A DNA stretch of 64,000 nucleotides from Chitinophaga solisilvae (GTDB taxonomy: Bacteria; Bacteroidota; Bacteroidia; Chitinophagales; Chitinophagaceae), in the NCBI RefSeq assembly GCF_009928525.1, contig NZ_JAABOK010000015.1, positions 1 through 64,000 of the forward strand, given 5' to 3'. Every line of letters starts with the position of its first letter. Position 1 is the stretch's first letter. A model generated the notes under the pieces. That model was not told the DNA's origin. It made no database searches and was given only the letters and a program-made list of their open reading frames with translations. Shown here in pieces: positions 11,301 through 18,704 of the stretch. The position numbers were made by a program, and so were the translations under genes.

Positions 11301-11891
11301 GGCGCCGAGGATAGCTTTACCATCGCCGGTAGACCCGGAAGTATAAAATATGTAATTGCTGCTGTTGCCGTCGGTTATCAGCGGGAGGTTCTCCTTCCAG
11401 CCTTCCTCTTCCGTAAATACAACGGGAACGGCTATATTATTTTCACAGATAAACAGTTCAATGCGATGGTCGTCGTGCAATACAATCAGCCGGCGGATAT
11501 CCGTTTGCAGTTCCTGCAGGCGGTGGCATACCAGCTCTTTTTCAGCAGCTGTTACCACCAGTATTCCGTCGGAAGTTTCCCGGAAGATCTGCAGTAATCT
11601 TTTTTCTGCGAAGGAAATATCAACAGGAAGATAGATAGCGCCCGTTTTGAAGATGGCCAGCAGGGCGGCAATCTGCGGAACGGAAGCCGGGATAACCACG
11701 TTCACAATCTGTTCCGGTTCGCAGCCGGCCATTTGCAATACATGTGCCAGCCGGTTGGCATATGCATTCAGCTCCAGGTAGGTAATGCTTTCAGTCGCTG
11801 ATACCACAGCGGTGCTGGCAGGAAATTTTACTGCCACCTGTTCAAATACACTGTGTATTACTTTCTTATCCATTTTATCTGATTGTCGCAT
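2292..11891 (-). CDS. NRPS, A-T / C-A(Asn)-T-E / C-A(Asn)-T
   Basis: Adds three residues to the chain. Numbered from the ATG at 11891 (3199 aa; 11873 is an alternative). Order: A1 with no C domain before it (core YTSGSTG at 183), PCP1 (Ser576), C (HH at 764-765), A2 (core at 1243), PCP2 (LGGDS, Ser1630), epimerase (HHLVIDG, HH at 1803-1804), D-accepting C (HH at 2268-2269), A3 (core at 2742), PCP3 (Ser3129). Codes read by eye: A1 DARHLALLVK, A2 and A3 DLTKIGEVGK, the code known for Asn. The E domain should make the first Asn D. The C domain after PCP1 reads HHIICDY, with Tyr in place of the usual Gly. A2 and A3 are nearly identical in DNA. The acceptor half of the first module needs the terminal C domain of the upstream 2024-aa protein. 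An extended start at 11951 is rejected because it runs into the racemase gene in another frame. Confidence 0.95.
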   Translation of the reverse strand: MRQSDKMDKKVIHSVFEQVAVKFPASTAVVSATESITYLELNAYANRLAHVLQMAGCEPEQIVNVVIPASVPQIAALLAIFKTGAIYLPVDISFAEKRLLQIFRETSDGILVVTAAEKELVCHRLQELQTDIRRLIVLHDDHRIELFICENNIAVPVVFTEEEGWKENLPLITDGNSSNYIFYTSGSTGDGKAILGANAGLSHFIHWETKEFGFDASLRVSQLTAVTFDASLRDIFTALINGGTLYIPAPEVKNDPAALLTWLGDNVIQLVHCVPSLFRVLTTELLLNPEAAKQLRLKYLLMAGEMLYVKDILNWRQVMGESTQLVNLYGATETTLVKTFYRINEVSGNYAQSIPAGIPISNTIVAIIRNGRICQPGETGEIYIKTPFATKGYYRNEALTSTCFVQNPLSAAPDIVYKSGDQGRYLADGNIEVIGRLDNLVKVNGIRVELGEVERAMLSLENVTGCVVTVHRSADNISAMAAYYTGTPLETEALRMGLSRYLNQQLIPVWFIHLEKFPLNTNGKIDRKALPAPVQQLPEEAPEGEVETALADLWKAILGLEKVGRNISFFSAGGHSLRAIQLLARIHKTFNAGMKVQDIFLYPTIREQAAYIERNKNGEKYNIRSAGEKASYPLSSSQKRIWVLSQFENSSIAYNMSGAYTFEGDLNRSALENSLQQLMARHESLRTLFREDADGIRQFILPADIASFRLQFRDLRTAANTAAAAEERVRKNMLAPFRLSEDLPIRAELLQVEDNKWVFVYTMHHIICDYWSMMILVKELWALYNSLVRGEAPALAPLRLQYRDYASWQQQQMEEGLLEQGRTYWMQTLAEEPVVLQLPTDYPRPAIKTYNGSIAARVLDNGVMARLQEMLQERGATLFMGLLAAVKALLYKYTAQEDIIVGSPIAGRYHPDLQDQIGMYLNTLPLRTRFNAAESFSQLLHHVKNMTLAAYEHEAYPFDLMLEELQLQRDMSRSTLFDVLIDLHDTRDLQHILPEQGLTVNRYLRTEHVVSKFDLTFMFMVSESDVYLSLEYNTDLFSAATAGRIIDHFEYLLAALTTDPSTAVSELNYLGAAEQEELIHGFNQPLEASLPYAGMVELFHRQAQQQPDVTALIYEGQTFTYRQLNESSDKLAYYLRTTCGVQPDQRVGILLDRSDKMLISILGVLKSGAAYVPLDPAYPVSRKEYIIGDAAITVLLTQTDYIFDLSYYSGTVIAVDVQLDGLEAPASADTFTPSPDSLAYVIYTSGSTGTPKGCAITHRNLSSYIQWANGYYFKGGRPHFGLFTSLSFDLTVTTIFCPLTSGGVLTIFPQHAALSDILTASFDGSQGIDSIKLTPSHISMLRQLEIHSNAVTCAIVGGEQVMAVHVETLKGINSDMSVYNEYGPTESTVGCIVAPLLLNEPVIIGKPVAGTGIYILDAAGGLCGRGVTGEICITGAGLAAGYLNQPALTAERFTDNPYRPGSRLYKTGDLGYWQADGNLVYIGRRDEQVKIRGFRIEPGEVAHALQQHPSVKNAAVVPVTVPGGDRELAAYIVADEELNAGELREFLSGALPAYMVPSYFVQLEEIPLTQNGKADKRRLPDPLGIELKSGVEYVAAGNETEQQLIAVYEEVLKRKNISIKDDFFVLGGDSIKSIQVVSRMKQRGYTLTIQDILLHPVLEDTAVHVMKNSRTISQETVAGMIPLSPVQHYFFSNNFKEKHHYNQSVLLQCETTISEAALQKTLDKILLHHDALRMVYRQTAGGWEQENKGAEQGYALEILSYDTHDFDAHCNRIQAGINLASGPLFRAAIFRDAAGDKLLLVVHHLVIDGVSWRILLEDISALYEQALAAQPLVLPMKTDAFSYWQEKQTVYAASEALQQEATYWSAIAAQPVPHLPLDYPGGSNLVKDISFRSFTLDQSMSTQLFTGCYSAYHTDTNDILLTALSLALTEVFGVDRVLINLEGHGREQIGADVDVTRTVGWFTSIYPVLFNMEYREDMIRQLIEVKEHLHRIPNKGIGYGILRYMTTQEVTLTPEVNFNYLGDFGHGVAAGDGGALFRFSGEPHGRTISENWERTALLDISGIVAEGRLRLTAGYNTAQYNAATIDLLMAAYEKHLGLLIRQLSEVTTVHLTPADLTCKDLSVDTVMELTASGNVEDVYTLSPLQEGLYYQWLITPASSAYFEQMSYEVKGTLDVNLLEKSYNLLVARHGVLRTRFTQAYGDRPLQIVQRQAGNHFSFRDIRQQPEFSIQDFRDADRKKGFNLHEGSQMRLTVLRKSNDLYEFVWSHHHILMDGWCVSILIQEFFKIYYSQQQGISSSLEKPVPYADYIGWLNGLDTAASLDYWKSCLRGYEEAAVLPSLHPAGNYVFRPEKQIFHIDGALRKEVSQFCTGLGITESTFIQTVWGLLLSKYNNTDDVVFGAVVSGRPAELRGVEQMIGMFINTIPVRVQHTADMPVKELFRKVQHASLESVPHHYTQLGQVQAAHHLNRELFNHIILFENYPVQQLIAQNMEKLEEDGMLSLVSCTGFGQNNFDLTITVLPGTDIMIKFEYNGHVYEQAMMAQLQEHFLEMTRSVITQAASSVSALNYLGTAEHVELIHGFNQPLEASLPYAGMVELFHRQAQQQPDATALIYEGQTFTYRQLNEAADKLAYYLRTTCGVQPDQRVGILLDRSDKMLISILGVLKSGAAYVPLDPAYPVSRKEYIIGDAAITVLLTQTDYIFDLSYYSGTVIAVDVQLGGLEAPASADTFTPSPDSLAYVIYTSGSTGTPKGCAITHRNLSSYIQWANGYYFKGGRPHFGLFTSLSFDLTVTTIFCPLTSGGVLTIFPQHAALSDILTASFDGSQGIDSIKLTPSHISMLRQLELHSSAVTCAIVGGEQVMAVHVETLKGINSEMSVYNEYGPTESTVGCIVAPLLLNEPVIIGKPVAGTGIYILDAAGGLCGRGVTGEICITGAGLAAGYLNQPALTAERFTDNPYRPGSRLYKTGDLGYWQADGNLVYIGRRDEQVKIRGFRIEPGEVAHALQQHPSVKNAAVVPVTVPGGDRELAAYIVADEELNAGELREFLSGALPAYMVPSYFVQLEEIPLTQNGKADKRRLPDPLGIELRSGAEYVAPRNEIEEKLVAIWKELLGKDKIGIRDNFFDAGGNSIKIVRLSQLSTRLLGKDISVALLFQYPNIEDLVNFIVDEPAMAVAEEDDFDRDELIGDLNKFNAYEDDLS
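2633..4166 (-). repeat. Duplicated Asn A-domain segment, copy 1 (A3)
   Basis: Direct repeat with 7130-8663, same orientation, fixed offset of 4497 nt and no gaps. About 23 mismatches over 1534 nt were counted by eye (about 98.5% identity). It covers almost the whole A domain (residues about 2576-3086 of the NRPS). Identity stops sharply at both ends: the flanking C and PCP sequences differ clearly. Confidence 0.95.
7130..8663 (-). repeat. Duplicated Asn A-domain segment, copy 2 (A2)
   Basis: Partner of 2633-4166 (residues about 1077-1587). Amino acid differences are few, for example DG/GG, SSD/AAD, EIHSN/ELHSS and SDM/SEM. The specificity code is unchanged, so both modules should load the same amino acid. 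Confidence 0.95.
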
Positions 11892-11895
11892 TTTT

Positions 11896-12624
11896 TTAAT
11901 CGAGGTTATAACAGCATTCAACGGTTTTGCGGGCCAGCAGATCCAGCGCATCGAGGTAAATCACGTCCTTGCTTTCCGGCACCACTCCCAGTGATACTTC
12001 CGTACATCCGCCAATAATCATGTCTACATTCAGCGCTTTCATTCTGTTGACGGAAAGCAGCAGCAGCTCTCTGGCTTCGTCGGAAATACGGGCAGATTTA
12101 AAACCATTTTTCATGTAGACGGCACGCATAAAAATTTCTTCCTGGCTGACAGGATCCAGTGTCACTACTTCCACATTACATTTCTCCAGTGCCTGGTGAT
12201 ACAGGCCGCTGTTGATAGAGCCGGTGGTGGCCAGCACGCCTACGCGTTTCACCGCAGTATATTCATGGAGCAGGCGGTCAGCAATCAGCTGCAGCGGGTT
12301 CAGCACTTTTGACCGGCTGTAGTCCGCAATCCTGTCATAGTAATAATGGGAGGTAATGCAGGCAATGGCTACCAGTTCTACCTGCTGGCTGTTGAACATT
12401 TCCAGGGATCTGTAAATGCCTTCCAGCGGGGAAGGTCCGCCGTTGATGATTGCGCGGGTACGGTCAGGAATACCGGAATTATTATGGTATAATATTTCCG
12501 GAAAGTCCTGGTCTGTTACCGCCGGAGAATAATCGATAATCAGCTGCAACAGCTTTACACCGGCGCGTGATCCCATTCCTCCGATAATACCTACTTTCTT
12601 TTTATGCATAGTCATCATCATCAA
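11896..12624 (-). CDS. Aspartate/glutamate racemase family protein
   Basis: Cofactor-independent amino acid racemase of the Asp/Glu/hydantoin racemase superfamily; 242 aa, near the family's usual length. The N-terminus has the family motif KVGIIGGMGS. Both catalytic cysteines are present: Cys89 in ACITSH and Cys207 in GGCTEV, the pair that removes and returns the alpha proton from opposite faces. The gene lies inside the NRPS operon, 5 nt after the 2024-aa NRPS stop and 4 nt before the next NRPS start. It thus separates a terminal C domain from the A domain that completes the module. By analogy with McyF in microcystin clusters it probably makes D-Asp (or a related D-amino acid) for the DARH-type A domain encoded next. 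Substrate is inferred; glutamate is possible. The start lies in a run ATGATGATGATGACTATG, so any of the first methionines (12624 to 12609) could be used. Confidence 0.9.
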   Translation of the reverse strand: MMMMTMHKKKVGIIGGMGSRAGVKLLQLIIDYSPAVTDQDFPEILYHNNSGIPDRTRAIINGGPSPLEGIYRSLEMFNSQQVELVAIACITSHYYYDRIADYSRSKVLNPLQLIADRLLHEYTAVKRVGVLATTGSINSGLYHQALEKCNVEVVTLDPVSQEEIFMRAVYMKNGFKSARISDEARELLLLSVNRMKALNVDMIIGGCTEVSLGVVPESKDVIYLDALDLLARKTVECCYNLD

Positions 12625-12629
12625 AAAGA

Positions 12630-15600
12630 TTAGAATTCTTCACTGATTGTTGCATTGAATGTAGTCTGCAGCTGCGGATCAGCAGCGGCTCTGCGGGCTT
12701 CTCCCAGCTGCGCGGCATCTCCTGCCAGCGGTTGCTGCGCGCGGAGAATATGTGCAGTCAGTTCCGTTATATCTTCCCTGATATTTTCTATCAGCGCTTT
12801 ATCATAAACCTGTGCATTGTAGCGTATCCTCATGGCAATACGTTCTCCCGGTACAATGACGATACTGAAATCATGTTCTGTCTGATCAAATACATCTGAT
12901 ACGGCAGACATTTCAATCTGCTGTACATGGCTACCTTGCGGCCCTGCCACTTCCTGCACGGGGAAGCTCTCATACACGAGCATATGATCAAACAAGCCGG
13001 TGCTGAGGGCACTCTCCGCCTGAATATCCGCCAGGTGGGTATGCTGATGCGCGGTGCTGCTGATAAATGACTGCTGCGCCGCTGTCATCACGCGGCTCAC
13101 GGGCGTCTCTGCGGTATATTGGATACGTACCGGCACTGTATTGATAAACAGCCCGATCATCTCTTCCACTCCCTTCAGTTCAGCGGGGCGGCCGGAAACA
13201 ACGGTACCGAACACCACATCAGCCGTGTTGTTGTATTTGCCGAGTAATAAACCCCACAGTACCTGGAAGAAAATATTCTCTGTAATACCCAGCCCGGCGC
13301 AGTAGGTACGCAGCTCGCCACGCAAAGCGCCTTTCAGGAAAAACAGCTCGTTGGCAGCGCTGTAACCTCTTATGCCACCGGCTCTTCCGGGCACGCTGTT
13401 CAGCATATCGTAGCCGGACAGATAGTCCTTCCAGAATTGCAGGCTCACCGCCGGGTCCTGCGTCTGCAGCCATTGTATATAGTTGGTATAGGGTACTACT
13501 GCGTTCATTACCGGAAGCGTACCCTGTACCTGGTTATGATAGAATTGCAGGAATTCCTTCACGAGAATGCTGCCGCACCAGCCGTCCATCAGAATATGAT
13601 GATGGCTCCAGATGAATTCATAGAGATCATGGTCTTTTTTCAGTACGGTAAGGCGCATCTGTGAACCGCTGTCCAGACGGAAGCCCTGCTGCCGGTCTGC
13701 TTCGCGGAATGCTTTCAGCGAGAAATCCTGCTCCCCGCTGATATCGCGGAAGTAAAAGTTATCGCCGGCATCGCGCTGTACGATCTGCAGCGGGCGGCCA
13801 TATTCCTGTGTAAAGCAGGTGCGCAGGATACTGTGGCGGTTTTCCAGCTGCTGATAGCTCTTCTTCAGCAATGTTTCATCGAGCATACCTTTCACTTCAT
13901 AGCTTACCTGTTCAAAGTAGGCGGAGGAAACGGCAGATTGCAGCCAGTGATAATACAGCCCTTCCTGCATGGGGCTTAACACGTATACATCTTCTACGTT
14001 GCCGGTAGCATTGAGCGCCATGACGGATTCCACGCTGAGTTCCTTATAGCTCAGGTCTGATGGCGTCATATGAACAACAGTTTCAGCAGATAATTTTTCA
14101 ATCAGCGCTACCAGCTGTTCCCGGCAGGCATTCATGAGCCGCTCCATGGTGGCAGCCTGATACTGGGCGGTGCTGTAACCAACGGTCATGCGTAAACGTC
14201 CTTCTGTTACTATACCAGAGATATCCAGCAGGGAAGTTCTTTCCCAGTTGCCTGTAATAGCCTGCCCCTGTGCTTCTCCGCTGAAGGAAAACAGGTTTTC
14301 TCCGTTACCGGCGGCAACGCCGTGGCCGAAATCGCCCAGGTAGTTGAAAGTAACTTCCGGCGTCAATGGCAAATCGTGCCCGCCCATATAGCGAAGGATG
14401 CCATAGCCTATGCCTTTGTTGGGCACGCGGTGCAGGTGTCCTTTTATTTCTATCAGCTGCCGGATATTATCTGCGCGGTGTTCCATGTTAAACAATACCG
14501 GGTAGAAGCTGGTGAACCATCCTATGGTGCGGGTTACGTCCACATCGGCGCCGATCTGCTCGCGGCCGTGGCCTTCGAGCGTAATCAGTACACGGTCTGT
14601 TCCGAATACTGCCGACAGTGCCAGGCTCAGGGCCGTCAGTAATATATCGTTTGTATCAGTACGGTATGCGCTGTAACAGGCGGTAAACAGGCGGTTGCTC
14701 AGGGCTTCGTCCAGCAGGAAGGAATGGTAGCCGGTATCCTTCACCAGGTGGCTGCCGCCGGGGTTGTCCAGCGAAAGGCGCGGCACTGGCTGCGAGGCTA
14801 TATCAGCCCAATAGGCGGCTTCCCGCTGCAGCGTTTTGCTGACAGCATAGGCTGCCTGTTTCTCCATCCAGTATTTGAATGAGTCTGTCTTCAGCGGCAG
14901 GTTCAATGCTGCGCCGGCAACAGCCTGTTCATAAAGTGCAGATAAATCTTCCAGTAATATTCTCCAGGAAACGCCGTCCATCACCAGGTGGTGAATCGCC
15001 AGCAGCAGCCTGTCTCCCGCGGCATCCCGGAAAAGCGCGGCATGAAACAGCGGACCGGTTTCCAGGTTAAAGCCTGCCTGTATGCGGTTACAGTAGCTGA
15101 TAAAATCCTGTTCCTGATAAGGTAGTACTTCAAATGTACAGCCCTGTTCTTCTCCCAGGTTCTCCTGTTCCCAGCCGGCGGCTGTCATCCGGTACACCAT
15201 ACGCAGCGCATCGTGATGCTGTACCAGCTTATCCAGGGCAGTTTTCAACGCGGCTTCATGAATAGCAGTATTGCTTTTCAGTAAGACAGACTGATTATAA
15301 TGATGTTTTTCTGCTGCGTTATTGGAGAAGAAAAACTGCTGCACAGGACTCAGTGCTACAGGTCCTTTTACTGCATGCTGCCAGATGGTGCGGTTGCTGA
15401 CACCTACATGCCTGGCCAGATCGCCGATAACGGGATACAGTAATATATCCTGGATGGTGAGCGTATAGCCTTTCTGTTTCAGCCTGGAAACGATCTGTAT
15501 GGATTTGATGGAATCTCCTCCGAGGAGGAAGAAATCATCATTCATACCAACGGGTTGTTTCTTCAGTACTTCTTCGTATACGGCTACCAGGTGTTTTTCG

Positions 15601-18600
15601 ATATCGCCTGACGGCGCCCTGTAAGCCTTACCCGTAGCGATGTCCAGCCCTGCCGGCGCAGGCAGCTTACGTTTATCTGCTTTACCGTTGGTAGTCAGCG
15701 GCAGTTCATCCAGCTGTACAAACCAGGCAGGCATCATGTATGCGGGCAGCCTGTCTGCCAGGAAGCCGCGCAGGTCTGTAACGCTAAGGGGTTCATCGCT
15801 GACAAAATAGGCAGCCAGGTCTTTTTCATCGCCGGGGCTGGTATAGGCGATGACTACTGCCGCGCTGATACTTTCATGCTGTTGCAGTGCGCTTTCCACT
15901 TCTCCCGGCTCAATGCGGTAGCCTCTTACCTTTACCTGTTCATCTTTTCTGCCGGTAAATTCGATGTTGCCATCGCGGAGCCTGCGGCCCATATCACCGG
16001 TTTTGTAGATACGCCCGCCGGGGATGTACGGATCGGGTACAAATTTTTCTGCTGTAAGTTCCGGCCGGTTGAAATATCCGCGTGCGAGGCAGTTACCGCC
16101 GATGCCTATTTCTCCGGTAATGCCGTCAGGCAGCAGGCGGCCATACCTGTCAAGAATGTATATGCAGGTGCTGTCTATCGGTTTACCAACCGGCATGGGC
16201 CGGGAAGTATCCGTTGCCGGCAGCATTTCAAAAATAGTGGCGCATATCGCTGTTTCTGTAGGGCCATATGCATTGAAGTAACGTGTATATGGCAGGAACT
16301 GCGCCGCTTTTTCCGCAAGTACCGCTTCTCCTCCCGTAATCAGTTTTTTCACGGAAGGGATATTTGCGGGCTGCAGCAGTTTGATGTAAGCAGCCGGCAA
16401 AGTAGCTATGGTCAATGCTTCCCTGGCAATATATTCTTCCAGCAGCAGGAGGTTCTTCCTGGTTTCTTCCGGCGCTATATACAATGTTGCGCCGGTTGTC
16501 AGGGCAAGAAATATTTCGAAGACAGATACATCAAAAGAAGCGGAGAAGAACTGCAGGCACAGATCTTCGCGGCCTGCCTGAAATATCTGCTGCTGTCCCG
16601 CGATGGAATGCTGTAACGCCGCATGTGTAATCATTACGCCTTTAGGCAGACCAGTAGAACCGGAAGTATAGATGATATAGGCAAGTTTTTCCGGGGAGAG
16701 CTGCGGCGGCACTGCTGCTGTGGCTTGCATCACATCGAGCTGTATATCCAGCGCAATCATTTCTCCGGTAAAAAAGGAAAGATCGAAGAGGTAATCTGTT
16801 TGCGTAATCAGCGTGCCGATGCCGGTATCGCTGATGATAAATTCCCGGCGGGCCTCCGGATAGGCTACGTCTATGGGCACGTATACTGCGCCCGCCTTCA
16901 GGATGCCGAGCAGGGCTATGATCATCAGGTCGGACCGTTCCATCATTACGCCTGTCAGCATTTCCGTATCCGGTTGCTGCAGTTCCTGCAGGTAATGACA
17001 GAGGAGATCAGACTTTTCATCGAGCTGCCGGTAGGTAAGGCGGCGGTCACCGGCTACAACTGCCGTAGCATCAGGGTTTTCCTGTACACGGGATCTGAAG
17101 CGGGAGATGACCGTTTCACTGTTGTCTGCCGCAAGTCCGGAGAGATGCTGTAGCAGTTCCTGTTGTTCTGTTTCACCGATATAGTTCAGGGCGGACACGG
17201 GCAGCTGCACATCACTGGTAACGGACGTCATCAGCGCTGTTAAATGCCGCACCATGGCAGCCATGATCTGCTCATCATAAATATCGGAGTTATATACGAT
17301 ACGCAGGTCCAGCGCATCGCCGGATTCCACAAAATTGAAAACAATATCAAATACGCTGGTCAGCCGCTGCGTACCGCCATATCCGGCAACCTCCAGTCCT
17401 CCCAGCGTGCGCGCTGCGTTGCTGTTGTCTGCATGCTGCAATACTACCTGTACATCAAACAGCGGGTTCCTGCTGATATCGCGTTGCAGCTGCAGTGATT
17501 CTACCAGTTCATCAAACGGGTACACCTGGTGTTCGAAGGCGCCGATAACGGTTTGCCTGATATGGCTGAACAGCTGGCTGAAGCCTTCGTCTCCGCTGAA
17601 GCGGCAACGCAGCGCCAGGGTGTTGGCATACAGGCCGATCTGATCTTCCAGGTCGGCATGTTCTCTTCCTGCTACAGGGCTGCCGATGATCATATCTTCC
17701 TGCCCGGTATAGCGATAGAACAGGGCGCTCATTCCCGCCAGCAGCCCCATGTACAGGGTACCTCCCAGTTGCTGGCACATCTCTTTCAGCGCCGTGGTGA
17801 AAGCGGCATCCAGCCGGGTGGTGTACAGCGCGCCGTTATATGTTTTAAGCGGCGGGCGTTTATTACAGGCGGGCAGTTCCAGTACAGGCAGCTCGCCTTC
17901 GAACTGCTGCATCCAGTATTGTTTGTGATTGTTCTGGCCTCCCAGCTGCGCCTGCTGCCAGGCGGAGAAGTCGCGGTACTGCACCGTCAGCGGTTCCAGC
18001 GGTGCTGTTGTGCCACTCACTGCTGCATTATAAAACAGCATCACTTCGTTTATCAGCAGGCCCATAGACCAGCCATCGCTGATGATATGATGTATCACAT
18101 AGGAAAATACCCAGCGGGTATCCGTCAGCTGATAGAGTGAAAGCCGCAGCAGCCCGGCGGTCAGATCAAAGGCCATCCGGCTGTCCTGCTGCAGAAAGGC
18201 TTTCAGTACTTCTTCCGGTTGCTGTTCATCCCGCAGGTCACGTTGCTGAATACCACCGAAAACAGCTGCCGGCTGTAATATTACCTGCAGCACATTGCCC
18301 TGCCCGTCTTCCCGGAATACGGTACGCAGGCTCTCATGGCGGCTTACCACCGATTCACATGCCGTATTCAGCGCCGCGGCATCCAGTGCGCCTTCCAGCT
18401 GATACACACCGCTCATGTTGTAGGCGATGTTACCTTCGGCAGACTGGCTCAGGATCCACAGCCGGCGCTGGGCGGCAGACAGCGGGTATCCTTCCTGATC
18501 AGGCGCCTTCGGTATGATGCTCCCTTTGCTGTCTGATTTTTTATAGAAATTGATGAATGCAATAATTTCTTCCTTGTGCTTTTTTATTTCCGCCAGCAGT

Positions 18601-18704
18601 TCGCTGTTCAGCGCTCCTTTGGGAGCCTGTATATCCAGCCGGCCGTCTACCACCCGGATATTCACTTTCAGCGCTTTCAGTTTAGTATACAGATCAGCAA
18701 TCAT
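12630..18704 (-). CDS. NRPS, docking-C-A(aromatic-like)-T-E-C
   Basis: 2024-aa NRPS that adds one residue, epimerises it, and supplies a condensation domain for the next protein. Order: TubC_N-like docking domain (about 1-55), LCL-type C (HHIISDG, HH at 205-206), A (core YTSGSTG at 679), PCP (LGGDS, Ser1065), epimerase (HHLVMDG, HH at 1238-1239; EGHGREQ and NYLGDFG motifs), and a D-accepting C (HHILMDG, HH at 1702-1703). The A code reads DVFTIGAICK. It shares T278, I299, A322, I330, C331 and K517 with the GrsA Phe code DAWTIAAICK, so an aromatic residue is likely but not certain. The protein ends with ATISEEF, resembling a docking tail, yet the next NRPS has no TubC_N domain to receive it. 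Its ATG overlaps the stop of the upstream gene by 4 nt. Confidence 0.95.
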   Translation of the reverse strand: MIADLYTKLKALKVNIRVVDGRLDIQAPKGALNSELLAEIKKHKEEIIAFINFYKKSDSKGSIIPKAPDQEGYPLSAAQRRLWILSQSAEGNIAYNMSGVYQLEGALDAAALNTACESVVSRHESLRTVFREDGQGNVLQVILQPAAVFGGIQQRDLRDEQQPEEVLKAFLQQDSRMAFDLTAGLLRLSLYQLTDTRWVFSYVIHHIISDGWSMGLLINEVMLFYNAAVSGTTAPLEPLTVQYRDFSAWQQAQLGGQNNHKQYWMQQFEGELPVLELPACNKRPPLKTYNGALYTTRLDAAFTTALKEMCQQLGGTLYMGLLAGMSALFYRYTGQEDMIIGSPVAGREHADLEDQIGLYANTLALRCRFSGDEGFSQLFSHIRQTVIGAFEHQVYPFDELVESLQLQRDISRNPLFDVQVVLQHADNSNAARTLGGLEVAGYGGTQRLTSVFDIVFNFVESGDALDLRIVYNSDIYDEQIMAAMVRHLTALMTSVTSDVQLPVSALNYIGETEQQELLQHLSGLAADNSETVISRFRSRVQENPDATAVVAGDRRLTYRQLDEKSDLLCHYLQELQQPDTEMLTGVMMERSDLMIIALLGILKAGAVYVPIDVAYPEARREFIISDTGIGTLITQTDYLFDLSFFTGEMIALDIQLDVMQATAAVPPQLSPEKLAYIIYTSGSTGLPKGVMITHAALQHSIAGQQQIFQAGREDLCLQFFSASFDVSVFEIFLALTTGATLYIAPEETRKNLLLLEEYIAREALTIATLPAAYIKLLQPANIPSVKKLITGGEAVLAEKAAQFLPYTRYFNAYGPTETAICATIFEMLPATDTSRPMPVGKPIDSTCIYILDRYGRLLPDGITGEIGIGGNCLARGYFNRPELTAEKFVPDPYIPGGRIYKTGDMGRRLRDGNIEFTGRKDEQVKVRGYRIEPGEVESALQQHESISAAVVIAYTSPGDEKDLAAYFVSDEPLSVTDLRGFLADRLPAYMMPAWFVQLDELPLTTNGKADKRKLPAPAGLDIATGKAYRAPSGDIEKHLVAVYEEVLKKQPVGMNDDFFLLGGDSIKSIQIVSRLKQKGYTLTIQDILLYPVIGDLARHVGVSNRTIWQHAVKGPVALSPVQQFFFSNNAAEKHHYNQSVLLKSNTAIHEAALKTALDKLVQHHDALRMVYRMTAAGWEQENLGEEQGCTFEVLPYQEQDFISYCNRIQAGFNLETGPLFHAALFRDAAGDRLLLAIHHLVMDGVSWRILLEDLSALYEQAVAGAALNLPLKTDSFKYWMEKQAAYAVSKTLQREAAYWADIASQPVPRLSLDNPGGSHLVKDTGYHSFLLDEALSNRLFTACYSAYRTDTNDILLTALSLALSAVFGTDRVLITLEGHGREQIGADVDVTRTIGWFTSFYPVLFNMEHRADNIRQLIEIKGHLHRVPNKGIGYGILRYMGGHDLPLTPEVTFNYLGDFGHGVAAGNGENLFSFSGEAQGQAITGNWERTSLLDISGIVTEGRLRMTVGYSTAQYQAATMERLMNACREQLVALIEKLSAETVVHMTPSDLSYKELSVESVMALNATGNVEDVYVLSPMQEGLYYHWLQSAVSSAYFEQVSYEVKGMLDETLLKKSYQQLENRHSILRTCFTQEYGRPLQIVQRDAGDNFYFRDISGEQDFSLKAFREADRQQGFRLDSGSQMRLTVLKKDHDLYEFIWSHHHILMDGWCGSILVKEFLQFYHNQVQGTLPVMNAVVPYTNYIQWLQTQDPAVSLQFWKDYLSGYDMLNSVPGRAGGIRGYSAANELFFLKGALRGELRTYCAGLGITENIFFQVLWGLLLGKYNNTADVVFGTVVSGRPAELKGVEEMIGLFINTVPVRIQYTAETPVSRVMTAAQQSFISSTAHQHTHLADIQAESALSTGLFDHMLVYESFPVQEVAGPQGSHVQQIEMSAVSDVFDQTEHDFSIVIVPGERIAMRIRYNAQVYDKALIENIREDITELTAHILRAQQPLAGDAAQLGEARRAAADPQLQTTFNATISEEF

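Noticed and set aside
11892..11951. Twenty-residue N-terminal extension of the 3199-aa NRPS
   Set aside because: It is the end of the racemase gene read in another frame.
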